This document shows positions 23,147 through 33,832 of a stretch of DNA of 64,000 nucleotides, one piece after another. The stretch is from contig CAXKWD010000002.1 of NCBI GenBank assembly GCA_964059195.1, positions 153,343,042 through 153,407,041 on the forward strand, read 5' to 3'. Within the stretch, counting starts at the first letter, position 1. Each line of letters begins with the position of its first letter. Position numbers and translations under genes: made by a program. Under the pieces are notes generated by a model. That model ran no database searches, was not told where the DNA came from, and was given only the letters and a program-made list of their open reading frames with translations. This DNA comes from Ectobius pallidus. Lineage: Eukaryota; Arthropoda; Insecta; Blattodea; Ectobiidae.

Positions 23147-23289
23147 AAGGGAAATTTGAATTGAAGCTTGATTTCATATAATATTAGAAAAAGCATTGTT
23201 TAATTGCTGTTTTGCTTCATGTTTGATGAAGAGCTAACAGAGAAACATTTTAATATTACTCAACAATGTCTTTCTTCACTTTGTTGTTG

Positions 23290-23292
<3 letters not shown>

Positions 23293-23381
<89 letters not shown>
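23293..23381. repeat. (TTA)n microsatellite, about 30 units
   Basis: Uninterrupted TTA/ATT run preceded by a few TTG units. Long Asn or Tyr runs predicted across it are artefacts. Confidence 0.95.
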
Positions 23382-23454
23382 GTTTTCTAAAATACTTGTC
23401 TTCAACATTGTCATTTGACAAAAAAAATAATGAACGTAATTTGGTATGAAACAT

Positions 23455-26400
23455 TCTTCCATCCATTCATATATCCATCCATCCAACCATTTATCCATCC
23501 ATTCATCCATTAATTCATCCATTCAACCATAAATAAATAATTAAATTCATCCATCCATCCAGTTACTAGTTAACTAATTAATTAATTCATTCATCCAGCC
23601 ATCCATACAGTGATTAATTTGTTAACTCATACATCCTTTAATTAATTAACTTATCTATCCATTAATTATTTCCTTCATTCATCCATCAGTCCACTCATCC
23701 ATCCATCCATTAATTAATTAATGTTCTAATTCATTAATTAATTTGTCCATCAATCTATTTATTCATTCATCCATGCATCCATTAATTAATTCATCCATCC
23801 ATACAACCATCCTTCAAATAATTAATTCATCCATTCATTCCCCAACTAATCTATTTAATAAATCAATTTCACCTATTAAATTCAGAGACGGAGGTGCCGC
23901 CATATTACAAGATCTTAATAAAAATTATCACATTGCCATTCTCGGCATAAAAATTATTAAACTACGACTACCAAACCGCTCTTACATAATATTTGCTAAA
24001 TTGATCCATTCATCCATTAATTAATTCATTGATCGATCCAATTATTAATTAATATTAATTAATGCATCAATCAAATAATTAATTCATGTATACATTCATG
24101 AATTAATTAACTCGTCCATCCATTATTAAGTGCCAGTATGTTACTTTATGAGATTGTGTGCAGGATGGGAAAGGTCTGCCCGTGTGTCTGTACGCGCGAT
24201 AACTCAAAACACACATCGGATTTTCATAAAACTTGGTATACGCATTTATAACATCCATAGAAAAAAGGCTATTGGTATTGGACCAAATCAGTTGACTGGT
24301 ACCAGAGTATTGCCCAATTTAGTGCCTATTTTATGATAATATATTAGAATTTATCAAATGCAAATCAGTTATCATGAAAACATATTGTTTTACAGTGTTC
24401 ATATACGGTTTTGGAAGTTGCAATACAGTTAGCTATGACAAATAGCACTATTCATTCACATACGCTTATCAAACTAGGCCGTTAAGAGTGAGGTGGCCGA
24501 GATGGTAATGCCTTGGACTTGCGTTATAAAAATCCATGGTTAAATCCCATAGCCGTCCTATTTAATAAGGTTTTTTATGTTTACGTGAGTGTAAAATTGT
24601 CAAGATATCACAAATCTGTATAATTCTGCTGATGCTGGACGATTTTAATACGATTTTTATGAAACTAGACCTTTGTTCTTCCATAAGCCCTGCTTAATTA
24701 ATCAATCTGGAGATAAACTCGGAAATCCATTAAAAAACAAAACTTATTTTCTGCATATCATAATTGCAACTATAACTGATTAAACAAAAGCATTCTGGCA
24801 CTTTGTTACATCAGTTTACCTGTTTTTAATTTTTTTATTTATCCTATTACCATCCTTCCACTCATGCATTAATTAATTCATTCATCCATGTATTTATTAA
24901 TTAATTAATAGATCAATCCACCCATCCATTAATTAATTATTCAATTCAGCAATTAATGAGTTAAATCGTTTATCCATTAATTAATTAATTCATCCTTTCA
25001 TCAATCCATTCAATCATCCTCCATTAAGTAATTTATTTATTCGTCCATCCATCCATCCATTCAATAATCCTCCATTAATGAATTTATTAATTCATCCACC
25101 CATCCATTCATCCATCCATTATTAAATCATTCATTCATCCATAAATATATCCATCCATCCATCTACTCATCCATTCATCCATTCAATAATTAATTAATTA
25201 TTTCATCCAGCTATTCATCCATCTAAGTCACCATCCATCCATAGATTGATGGATGAATGAGTCTATGGATGTATTATTGAATTAATTAATGAAATGGACG
25301 GGTGGATGGATAAATGGATGCATGAATTAATGAATTAATTAATGGATGGGTGGATACATTAATTATTGGACTAATTCATTAATTAATGGATAGATGAATG
25401 GTTGGATCGATGGGTGGATGAATTAGTTAAATTAATTATTTATTTATGTAATGAATTAATTAATGGACTGATGAATGTATGGTTATATGTACGGTTGGCT
25501 TGATTGATGGATGAATGGATGGTTGGATGGTTCATTCATTCATCAAAGCCGTCTATTATTTAAATTATGCATTCATCCATTAATCCATACATTGATTAGT
25601 TCACTAATTAACCAATCCACCCTTTGATTAATTAATCCATCCATCCGTGAATCCACCCATCCATCCATCCTTTCGTTCATCCATTAATATAATAACTAAA
25701 TAATTAATAACAGTTCATCCATCCATCCCCTAATTAATCCAACAAACCTATCATCCACCCATCCATCAATTCAGACATCATAAATCTATCCATCCATCGA
25801 ACTATCCATTCATTCATTAATTATTTTTCCAACCGTCCGATTATTATCAATGAAATAATTATTTTTCATTTTTAACTAAAATTATTAATCCATCCATTGT
25901 CTGTTAATTTATCCACCCAACCATTCATCCATCCATCCATTCATCCACCCATCTATTCAATCATCCATACATCCATCCAGTCATCCGTCCCTTAATTAAT
26001 TCATGATTTAATTATCCATCCATTATTATTTCATTCATTCATTCATTCATTCACGCATCCATCCACTCATGCATCCATCAATAAATTCATTCATTCATCG
26101 ATCCAACCAACCATTAATCAATCCATTCATTCATTAAATTATTTATTGATTTGCCCACCCCCATTCATCCATACATTATTTATTCATTCATTCATCCGAA
26201 ATTAATTATTTATTTCACCCATCTAACCCACCATCCATCAAATTCTTTATGGATATATGAATAAGTGGATGGACGGTTGAGTGAAGGAATTAATCAATTG
26301 GATGAATGGACGGATAAATGTATGCATTAATTGATTCATCAATAGATGGGTGGATGAATTAATTAAGTATCTAATTCATTAATTAATGGATAGATGAAGG

Positions 26401-26620
26401 GTGGATCGATTGGTGAATGAATTAGTTAAATAGTGGATGGATGAATAATTTCTGTAATTAGTGGATGGATCAATTAATAATTAATGGATGTTTTGTTGGA
26501 TTACTGGATTGATTGATGGACGAATGGATGGGAGGATGAATGAAAAATGGATAGATGAATAATGGATGGATTAATACATGGATGAATGAATTATTGGGTG
26601 GGCGGATAATAGTTTTCATT
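23455..26620. repeat. ATCC/TTAATTAA low-complexity array with strand switches
   Basis: About 3 kb built from ATCC, ATTC and TTAATTAA words. The plus strand carries CCAT from 23455, switches to ATGG at about 25240, returns to CCAT at about 25545, switches again near 26250 and ends in ATGG near 26600. The two ATGG blocks share long phrases about 1 kb apart (ATGGTTGGATCGATGGGTGG against AGGGTGGATCGATTGGTG). Non-array islands lie at 23885-24005 and 24120-24840. Confidence 0.9.
24120..24840. other. Unique island in the ATCC array, with a decayed tRNA-like segment
   Basis: Positions about 24489-24562 resemble a tRNA-Ser/Leu-type sequence (GAGGTGGCCGAGATGG, then TTGGACTTGCG and a degraded GGTTAAATCCC box B). 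It lacks pairing stems and is best seen as a SINE or tRNA pseudogene. The remainder is unremarkable. Confidence 0.4.
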
Positions 26621-26689
26621 AATTTCATAATTATAATTGTAATAAATAACTATTAATACCTATAAATAATATAACAGTAAAAATCTGGT

Positions 26690-27510
26690 TGGACATGTGA
26701 TACATGTTTTCTATGTTAGACAGTCGTCCTGAATGTGAATTGGACAATAAAAACATTCCGATTTTAAATTAATGTTAAGCAGTTTTCTGAGTAATAATAT
26801 TAACAATAGGCCTAAGTTCCTTTTGCACTTCGAGAAAATTCCGATTTTCCATTAATGTCACACAGTTTACACAGAAAAAGTATGAACTATTGTAAGAAAA
26901 ATTTATTATATGGAGGAAATTTTTTCTTCCGACTAGAGATCATGTGTTACATATAATTCGACCCTTCTCAACACGAATATAAAAATAATAATAACCATTT
27001 CCATCCGCACTTTGATAAAATTCAGATTTTCCATTACTGCTGCACAGTTTACGCCAAAAAAGTAGGAATGTTTAAAAAAAATATTCATTACATGGAAGAA
27101 AATTTATTTCCGACTTGAGTTACATGTGTTATCTATAACTCGACCCTTCTGAACACGAATATAACAATAATAAACAGTGCCTTCCGCACTTTGAGAAAAT
27201 ACTGATTTTTGATTAGTGTCACACAGTTTACGCAGAAAGAGTATGGACGATTCAAAGAAAAACTCATTATATGGAGAAAATTTTTTTTTTCTGACTTGAA
27301 TTACATGTATAAGCTATATTGCAACCCTTCTGAACACGAATATATCAATAATAATTACCAGTGCCTTCCGCACTTCGAGAAAATACAGATTTTCCATTAG
27401 TGTTACACAGTTTACGCAGAAAGAGTATGGACGATTCAAAGAAAAATTCATTAACTTGAGTTACATCTGTTATCTATAATTCGACCCTTCTAAACATGAA
27501 TATGACAATA
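26690..27510 (-). repeat. ~180-bp tandem array, first polarity block
   Basis: Four to five units, with the landmark CCTTCCGCACTT or its variants near 26820, 27001, 27181 and 27364. Each has TTTCCATTA, CACAGTTTACGCAGAAA, a poly-T stretch and CGACCCTTCTGAACACGAAT in order. The first unit is the most diverged. Confidence 0.88.
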
Positions 27511-27678
27511 TTCGTAAACTGTGTGACACTAATGGAAAATCGGAATTTTCTCGAAGTGTGGAAGGAACTGGTTATTATCATGTTCAGAAGGGTCGAACTA
27601 TAGATAAAACATGTAACTCAAGTCGGAAAAAATTTTTCCTCTATGTAATGAATTTTTGTTTGAAACATTCCTACTTTT

Positions 27679-28313
27679 GATAAATCTGTCATAATGGTGA
27701 GATTAAGGACCCTAATACTAAGTATGTGGGTATGACCTACCACCCGGCCATGAGCGAACGTTACGAGAAGGTTTTTCGAAAGTTTGAGTTGGTACCTGCT
27801 TACAAAACCAATAGAACCATTGAGAACATATTTTCTGAATATAAAAGGTTCGGCAGAAATAAGGACCGAATGGAATATCCAGGGGTATATTCAATCTCAT
27901 GTTTGGATTCTGATAAATTTTACATTGGTGAAATGGGTAGATCCTTTAAAATCAGACTTCGTGAGCACGAGAGAGATATTAGATGTAGGAAAACTTCTAC
28001 TGGTCTTAGCCAACATTTGATCGAGAATAATCATCGTATGGGTGCTTTGAAGATTTTAAAGGTTGAGGACGATGTTATTAGGAGAAAAGTGTGCGAAGCT
28101 TGGAATATCGGATGCAATCAAGATTTCGTTTTGAACCGATTTGACGGTGACTTGGGTGATGAGTGGTTGGGGGTCATTAAGAGAACAAAAAAGAATAGAC
28201 ATGTTATACGCTTTCCTCTTCCTCCTGTGGATGTTATAGAAGAGTCCCCGTATGAAATACCTGTTGATTGGATTGATAAGCATTTTCGTAATACCAATTT
28301 TGTTCCATTCTAA
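27679..28313 (+). CDS. GIY-YIG endonuclease domain, C-terminal end of a Penelope-like ORF (5'-truncated)
   Basis: The frame is open from the insertion edge to the TAA at 28311-28313, with no real start codon, as expected of a truncated ORF. The linker SERYEKVFRKFELVPAYKT leads to the nuclease domain. GVYSISC is the GIY block, KFYIGEMGRSFKIRLREHE holds the YIG block and the conserved arginine, and SQHLIENNH lies further on. This domain cuts target DNA at the C-terminus of Penelope-like elements, after the reverse transcriptase. The YIG block usually reads YIGETGRS, so glutamate-methionine-glycine here is a small deviation. About 100 residues of basic tail follow. With no upstream reverse transcriptase the fragment cannot retrotranspose. 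A free-standing nuclease from a downstream start is conceivable but unsupported. Confidence 0.85.
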
Positions 28314-28393
28314 TCGTGCGCATTCCACTTACAACGGATGTGTTTGTTATGACACGGACAATTGAGAGTATTATTCTCTTCTTATAAACAGTC

Positions 28394-28430
28394 ACCTGAA
28401 GAAGGTCTTATGGTTATGACCGAAACGTTG
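28394..28430 (+). other. Hammerhead-like CTGANGA…GAAAC motif in the Penelope 3' region
   Basis: CTGAAGA (28396-28402) fits the hammerhead core CUGANGA. GGTC (28404-28407) can pair with GACC (28418-28421) as a stem II, and GAAAC (28422-28426) follows at once. A bulged A lies at 28403. I could not pair stems I and III convincingly. Hammerhead ribozymes are known in Penelope-like elements, so this is either a degenerate one or a conserved 3' motif. Confidence 0.4.
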
Positions 28431-29559
28431 TGTGTTTTGTTGTAAAGACAAATAAATATCCACTGGAAACAATTTTTATTTAATTTTATGTAAATATAAT
28501 TCCTACTTTTTCTGCATAAACTGTATGACAGTAATGGAAAATCGGTATTTTCTCGAAGTGCGGAAGGAACTGGTTATTATTATTGTTATATTCGTGTTCA
28601 AAAGGGTAAAATTATAGATAACACATTAACACAAGTCGGAAAAAAATTTCCCTCCATGTTTTGAATTTTTGTTTGAAACGTCCCTACTTTTTTTGCGTAA
28701 CCTGTGTGACAGTAATGGAAAATTGGAATTTTCTCGGACTGCAGAAGGAACTGATTATTATTATTATTATTATATTCGTGTTCAGAAGGATTCAGTAGCA
28801 CGTGTATCTTAAGTCCGAAAACATTTTTTCCTCCATGTAATGAATTTTTGTTTGTTCCTACTTTTTTTTTGCGTAAACCATGTGACACTAATGGAAAATC
28901 GGAATTTTCTCGGACTGAGGAAGGAACTGCTTATTATTATTGTTATATTCGTGTTCAGAAGGGTCGAGTTATAGGCCTAGATAACCCATGTATCTTAGGT
29001 CGGAAAAATGTTTTTCCTCCATGTAAGTTAGTAGTAGTAGTAAATGATTTATTTTGCCTGGCAGAGTTAAGGCCATAAGGCCTTCTCTTCCACTCAACCA
29101 GGTTTCAGAAAATATATACAATGTAGGTTTACATAAATAGCAAATTAGTGAATAAGAGACTTATGACTAATACTAAGACTAAGGTTAAGGCTAATCAAAA
29201 TAATAAATTAAATAAGTAAAAAGCATAGGTTTCATAAAAAGCATAGGCTTCATAGAGAGCGTAAGTGTCATCAAAGAAAATAGTAATAATGTTACAAGTA
29301 AAACAAGGAATATGTAAAATTATGTTATAATGGAAATTTAAGTCTATAGACCGTCCCAACCTTAAAAAACAGTATTGGTCTTATGCAGCGCACTGATGCC
29401 AGATCTACTCACATTACAAGGCCCGGCACATGATGTGAAAAAGCTCTTAAACCTCGTGAAAACATCGAAATTTGTTTCTTGTACATAATAATTAATGTAA
29501 ATCATGCCCTGCCGATAGAACGACGGCACACCCTTCTTCCCTTATTTTCAACCCCCATG

Positions 29560-30310
29560 AGTAATATTTTCTCTATAGGCACACAAATCTACATTTTCTG
29601 ACCAATGTCTACAAAATGTTACACATGTACCCTGTGGAATCAAGTAAAAATTCTACGAGACAATCATTCTCGAAAAAAACACCCCTTGCGAAATTTTCAA
29701 TCCCTACTTTGTGATCTTTTTACTAGTCTACATTGTTTGAACGATTTTTACCAAACTTTACACACAGACCCTATAAAAACAAGAGAAAAATTAGGCGAAT
29801 TTAATTTTGGAAGAAGCCACCCTTTAAATGTTTCTACCCCTATTACACCACCAAAATTTAGATCTACATTCTTGACGTGTTTTTAACAGACTTTGTACAC
29901 AGAACGTATAGAATCAGGAGAAAATGGTAGGAAAACTAATTTTGGAACAAACCACATTTTAGATCTTTCCTATTTTGTGATATATATTTATCTACATCCT
30001 TTGACCAATTTTATCAGACTTTATACCAAGAACCTATTGAATCAAGAGAAATTTTTAACCAAAGTTTATTTGGATGAGACCACTCCTTAAATGTTGCAAC
30101 CCCTATTATATAAATGTTATTTAAATCTAAATTCTCTGATCAATTTTTGCCAGACTTTACACAGAGCTAACAGAACCAGTAGAAAAACTTAGGTAAAACT
30201 AAATTTGGGGGGAAAAAAAGTCCCTTAAATGTTTTAATCCCTATTAAATGACGTTTAAATCTTCATTCTTTTGGCTCATTTTACGACTTGACACACAGAA
30301 AAGAAAGACT
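29560..30310 (+). repeat. ~134-bp degenerate tandem repeat, about six units
   Basis: CTACATT-type landmarks occur near 29589, 29729, 29865, 29993, 30128 and 30259. Each is followed by a CCAATTTTTACCAGACTTTA-like phrase and CACCCCTTAAATGTTT-like phrase. It lies wholly inside the nested DNA transposon. Open frames here are artefacts of the repeat. Confidence 0.75.
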
Positions 30311-30558
30311 AATAGGAATTTCTCTCTCTTCTTACCTCAACCCCACCCTCCATGGTCTTTAGAAGTAATAGGGTCCTTGAGTGTGACAAGTTGTGCTTTC
30401 TCTAGGGCCTAAATTTTGAAAATTAAAGGGGCTTCCTCCAAAATTGACTTCGAAGTACAAGTAAAATACAATACCAGGTGACGCCGGGTCCTTTAAGCTA
30501 ATAATTTATAAATGTTAAATTTAATATTAAATTTCATTTCGATAATATTATTTTTCAT

Positions 30559-30606
30559 CATTATTATTATTATTATTATTATTATCATTATTATTATTAT
30601 TATTGA
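30559..30606. repeat. (ATT)n microsatellite, interrupted
   Basis: ATT run with one ATC interruption. Confidence 0.9.
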
Positions 30607-30704
30607 TATTATTACTATTATTGTGTTATAGTTTTCAAGAATATGATTATAAAGGGAAGTAATAGTTAAAATACATTACATGCCTTTAGGCCTGTTCACT
30701 ATCC

Positions 30705-30920
30705 TCAGGGAGTAGTATTATTCCTTCTCAGAGGGCCTTTCGTTTTTTCTTTTCTTATTCTATACAGTAAACTTTCTGGACACCCTGTAGCTTCTGCTAT
30801 CTCTTTAATTGCCTGGGTAACCTTCATTTTCTTCAAGAAATAATTAAGTATATTTAATACTATAATTCGCTCTTTACTGCGCAATTTGTCAACACTAAGA
30901 TTTCTAGTTCCTCTATTCAT
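30705..30920 (-). pseudogene. Transposase-like helix-turn-helix fragment (71 codons)
   Basis: The peptide begins MNRGTRNLSVDKLRSKER and contains a helix-turn-helix of the transposase N-terminal kind, with VTQAIKEIAEATGCPES as the turn region and LLYRIRKEKTKGP as the recognition helix and basic tail. The pattern IAEATG-(C/V)-S followed by a basic helix is common in N-termini of IS630/Tc1/mariner-related transposases of invertebrates. The frame then stops, and no catalytic DDE domain follows. It sits inside the TA-flanked nested element, which agrees with that superfamily. It is too short to transpose anything but could still bind DNA if expressed. Confidence 0.5.
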
Positions 30921-31769
30921 AATTAATATAAAATATTAATTAATATAAAATTTAATTTTTAAAAACACAAGAACCACTTCACATCAAAGTTAAACTTCAC
31001 TACACAGCTACTATATAACAATGAGCTCTGAAGAAGACACGATAGTCTTAGAAACATCTGAGTACACAAAATCTCAAAGCAACCAAGTCATGAGCGCGAG
31101 AATGCTGAGCTCGGGAAAACTGTGATAATTTATTAATGCTACATGATAGAGAGCTCTGGTTTGTTTTAAATACTTTTTCAGACATCTATAAACATTTCTT
31201 CTCGCTTAGTCACCAACGTAAAGTCAATACCAAAGTATGTTACTCACTACCTAACTTTTCTGTGTTGCCGTCCGAGAATTTTCAGGTAGCACTTAATAAA
31301 AAAATATATAGCTTTCTTCTTATGTAAAATTTATTGCCGACGTAAAGGGAGTACTTTCTTTCACCATCAGGCAGTCCAAGAAAAAAATCTTTACTTGTTT
31401 TGATTATTAGTTTTCTGTCTATCGCGTGATAAGTTATTAAAGTGAAAAAAATTTGACTTCTGCCAAAATAACGTAATTATGAAAAATAGGCCTCATATTA
31501 ATTATTTATGGCTTTACAATTGACATCATTAGAGAGGGCGGAAAATTCCCTATCAGACCACGCAATCACATTATTACATTTATCACTTTGGAAAATGGCA
31601 ACATTGTCGGGATAGAAAAGGACGAAGCTAATTGCAGAACGTACGAGTGCAAGTGAGATGCAACTACTACATTTAACTCAATACTGTCTTTTAAGGCTGG
31701 GACGATCTATAGCTGTAGATACGTTATAAGGAGACTAAGTAATGTTATATACAGTGAAAGATGGAGTGA

Positions 31770-33224
31770 CTACAAAGAGCTAGTTCTGTTCAGTGGGAAA
31801 TAATTGTTTAATATTACAGATTTGAAAGAGTGTACACTCCGACTACCCCTAATATCTTGTGACAAGGTATTCCAAGAACGGGCTGTGGCTATGGTGAATG
31901 AATGAGAGTATGAGGTTGTATGATGACTAGGAATTGATAACAGAGAGTTGTGCTGCGAGCGTGTACCATGATTATGGTAGGAGGATAGAAATGTAAATCG
32001 GGGAGCCAAGTAAAGAGGTATGGAAAACTTAAGAATTTGGTATAATAAGCACAGAGAGTGGACCAAACGTCTATTATGCAAATGAAGCCAAGACAGTTGC
32101 TTGAAATATTTTGAGACATGATCGTGGAAACGAATGTTAAAGATAAAACGAACACAAGTATTATGAACACGCTGAAGTTTCTGTGACAATTCAACACTCA
32201 GATCTCCATACAAGATGTCGCAGTAGTCGAAATAAGGCATCACTAGGGTCTGTATGAGGGTTTGCTTTATTCTAGTAGGAAGGAAGTTTTTCAGTCGTTT
32301 TAGAGCATGCATGATAGAGAAAGCCTTTTTACATATATGCTTGATTTGGGAATTCCAATTCATGTTTGAGTCGAGATAGATACCTAGATTTTTTACTGTT
32401 TCTGTGTAAGGGATAATTGTGTTGTTCAGTGTCACTGGTAGCAATGTAGCCTTGTTGATGGATGACACGAGTCTTTGCTGTCCTAATACAATAACTTGGG
32501 TTTTGCTTGGGTTAAGTTGTAAGCCAAATTTGTTTGCCCAGTTACCGATTGATTGTAGATCTTCGTTAAGGAATGTTACAGAGTCATTAATTGCATCGGG
32601 AGGTGAGTGAATATAGATCTGAAGGTCATCTGCGTACAGGTGGTGTTGGGAGTGTCTTATGTGACTAGATATATCATTTATGAATACGGAGAATAAGAGA
32701 GGCCCTAATACAGACCCCTGGGGAACGCCTGCCTTCACACATCGCCACGATGAAGAGCGCTTGTTATCAGTAACACATTGCTGACAGCCGCGAAGGTAGG
32801 ATTCCATCCACGTGATTGCAGTGTCAGACAGATACAAAGATTTCAACTTTGCAATAAGAATGTCAGTATCGACTGTGTCAAATGCACGGGAAAAGTCAAG
32901 AAGGGATAATACAGTCAACTCACGTCTGTCCATGGCCTCACGAGTATCTTCAACGATTTTAAGGAGTGCAGTAGAGGTACTGTGATAAGTCCTAAAGCCA
33001 GACTGGAGTGGATCGAGCAAGTTGTAAGTATGTAAATAGTCAGTAAGTTGTTTGTGAACAATACGTTCTAGTGCTTTAGATAAAGTAGGTAAAATACTAA
33101 TAGGTCTGTAGTCTGTAGGAGTGCTTGGCCGATTTACTTTAGCAATAGGTCGAACGAGTGCATGTTTCCATTGTTGAGGAAATGTGGATGTAACAAGTGA
33201 AGCAGTGGATGTAACAAGTGACAA
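31770..33224 (-). CDS. LINE reverse transcriptase, 5'-truncated, 484 codons open
   Basis: The protein is the reverse transcriptase of a non-LTR retrotransposon, copying element RNA at a nicked target site. From the N-terminus: PTDYRPISILPTLSKALE (finger region), LLDFSRAFDTVD (first catalytic aspartate), AGVPQGSVLGPLLFSVFIND, and the catalytic LYADDLQIY (YADD box), then LGLQLNPSKTQVIVLG. A ~200-residue C-terminal region ends WNTLSQDIRGSRSVHSFK. The layout suits the CR1/L2/jockey group. The endonuclease and the start of the ORF are missing. The first residues (MSLVTSTASLVTST) come from an 18-bp duplicated filler at the 5' junction and are not original. The body has no stop or frameshift, so the insertion is fairly young, but it is incapable of autonomous movement. 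Confidence 0.92.
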   Translation of the reverse strand: MSLVTSTASLVTSTFPQQWKHALVRPIAKVNRPSTPTDYRPISILPTLSKALERIVHKQLTDYLHTYNLLDPLQSGFRTYHSTSTALLKIVEDTREAMDRRELTVLSLLDFSRAFDTVDTDILIAKLKSLYLSDTAITWMESYLRGCQQCVTDNKRSSSWRCVKAGVPQGSVLGPLLFSVFINDISSHIRHSQHHLYADDLQIYIHSPPDAINDSVTFLNEDLQSIGNWANKFGLQLNPSKTQVIVLGQQRLVSSINKATLLPVTLNNTIIPYTETVKNLGIYLDSNMNWNSQIKHICKKAFSIMHALKRLKNFLPTRIKQTLIQTLVMPYFDYCDILYGDLSVELSQKLQRVHNTCVRFIFNIRFHDHVSKYFKQLSWLHLHNRRLVHSLCLLYQILKFSIPLYLAPRFTFLSSYHNHGTRSQHNSLLSIPSHHTTSYSHSFTIATARSWNTLSQDIRGSRSVHSFKSVILNNYFPLNRTSSL

Positions 33225-33227
33225 GTT

Positions 33228-33290
33228 AATGAATTTTTGTTTGAAACGTCCCTACGTTTTTTGCATAACCTGTGTGACAGTAATGGAAAA
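33228..33290 (+). repeat. Remainder of the ~180-bp array beyond the LINE
   Basis: GAATTTTTGTTTGAAACGTC and CCTGTGTGACAGTAATGG continue the unit interrupted at 29030. Confidence 0.85.
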
Positions 33291-33717
33291 TTTATTGTTT
33301 TCGATTTTCGTTATGATTTGCCATTACGCTCGTATGAGCATCACGGCATTCAGCTCTAGTTACTTTTAATATACACATAAGTAAGGTAAATGTAATACAA
33401 CATTAATATTGTATGTGTACAAAAAAAAAGTATGTAGCTATAAAAATGTTGAAAATACAAGTTTCACTCATACTGAAGGGAGCACATTTTAATGTCCTGT
33501 ACGTAACGAAGAGAATCCTATGGGAAACATGACATGTACTAGTAAATCCACTAAATACAACTCAACAAAACAATTGTCAGAGCTTTATTTGGAGAGTTGG
33601 TAACGGTCATATCAGTTGGGCCGTTACAGAAAGCATCATGGCTGACAAAAACTTTTTATTGTAAAAATCTTGCAGTAATTACTCTACAAAGCATTTATAA
33701 TGCCATGTGACATGTAA
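33291..33717. other. Non-coding spacer
   Basis: Unique AT-rich sequence, with no gene recognised. Confidence 0.4.
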
Positions 33718-33832
33718 AAAAATTCAGCGTAAATTCCTGAATGGTTTGAGTGGTTATTCAGGGCAATAAAAAAAATCGATTCGGATTTTATTCGTTTATA
33801 CACGTATAGTACACTAATACCGAATGTTCATG
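33718..33832 (-). repeat. Dispersed repeat, inverted partner of 22390-22520
   Basis: Reverse complement of the 22390-22520 segment with moderate divergence. A T-run of about 26 bases follows at 33871-33896. Confidence 0.75.

Larger units (their letters stand above)
27667..28510 (+). mobile_element. 5'-truncated Penelope-like retroelement with a 12-bp TSD
   Basis: The insertion (27679-28498) is flanked by the identical ATTCCTACTTTT at 27667-27678 and 28499-28510, and removing one copy restores a normal array unit. It contains the C-terminal part of the element's ORF with a GIY-YIG nuclease domain, then a ~180-base 3' region with the CTGAAGA…GAAAC motif and an AT-rich end. The reverse transcriptase part is lost. 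Confidence 0.88.
27511..29030 (+). repeat. ~180-bp tandem array, opposite polarity block, interrupted
   Basis: The array reverses direction at about 27510: AATATGACAAT is followed directly by ATTCGTAAACTGTGTGACAC. Units with TAATGGAAAATCGG lie at about 27528, 28530, 28710 and 28889. The block is split by the Penelope-like insertion (27679-28498) and then by the LINE at 29030, and resumes at 33228. Confidence 0.88.
29347..31709 (-). mobile_element. ~2.36-kb TA-flanked DNA transposon nested in the LINE 3' UTR
   Basis: The inverted ends read GACCGTCCCAACCTTAAAA from 29349 and, as reverse complement from 31707, GATCGTCCCAGCCTTAAAA. Both continue to ACAGTATTG. TA flanks each side. Removing the element rejoins LINE 3' UTR sequence. 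It carries one short helix-turn-helix ORF and a tandem block, and most of a transposase is missing. Positions 30310-30558 and 30921-31707 hold nothing recognisable. Confidence 0.72.
29025..33226 (-). mobile_element. 5'-truncated LINE (CR1/L2/jockey-type) inserted in the 180-bp array
   Basis: On the minus strand the LINE runs from about 33221 to 29031. The 5' junction falls inside the reverse transcriptase. The 3' end has CCTTATGGCCTTAACTCTGCC, an AATAAAT and a short TAC tail. AAGTTA borders both sides as a short TSD, and the array unit on the left (ending CCTCCATGTA) continues on the right with ATGAATTTTTGTTTG. The 3' UTR is interrupted by a DNA transposon (29349-31707). Confidence 0.82.

Noticed and set aside
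23204..23522. Poly-Tyr and poly-Asn proteins across (TTA)n
   Set aside because: Frames created by a triplet microsatellite.
26690..29030. CRISPR-like array
   Set aside because: Units are long (~180 bp), fully tandem without unique spacers, and sit in a eukaryotic transposon landscape.
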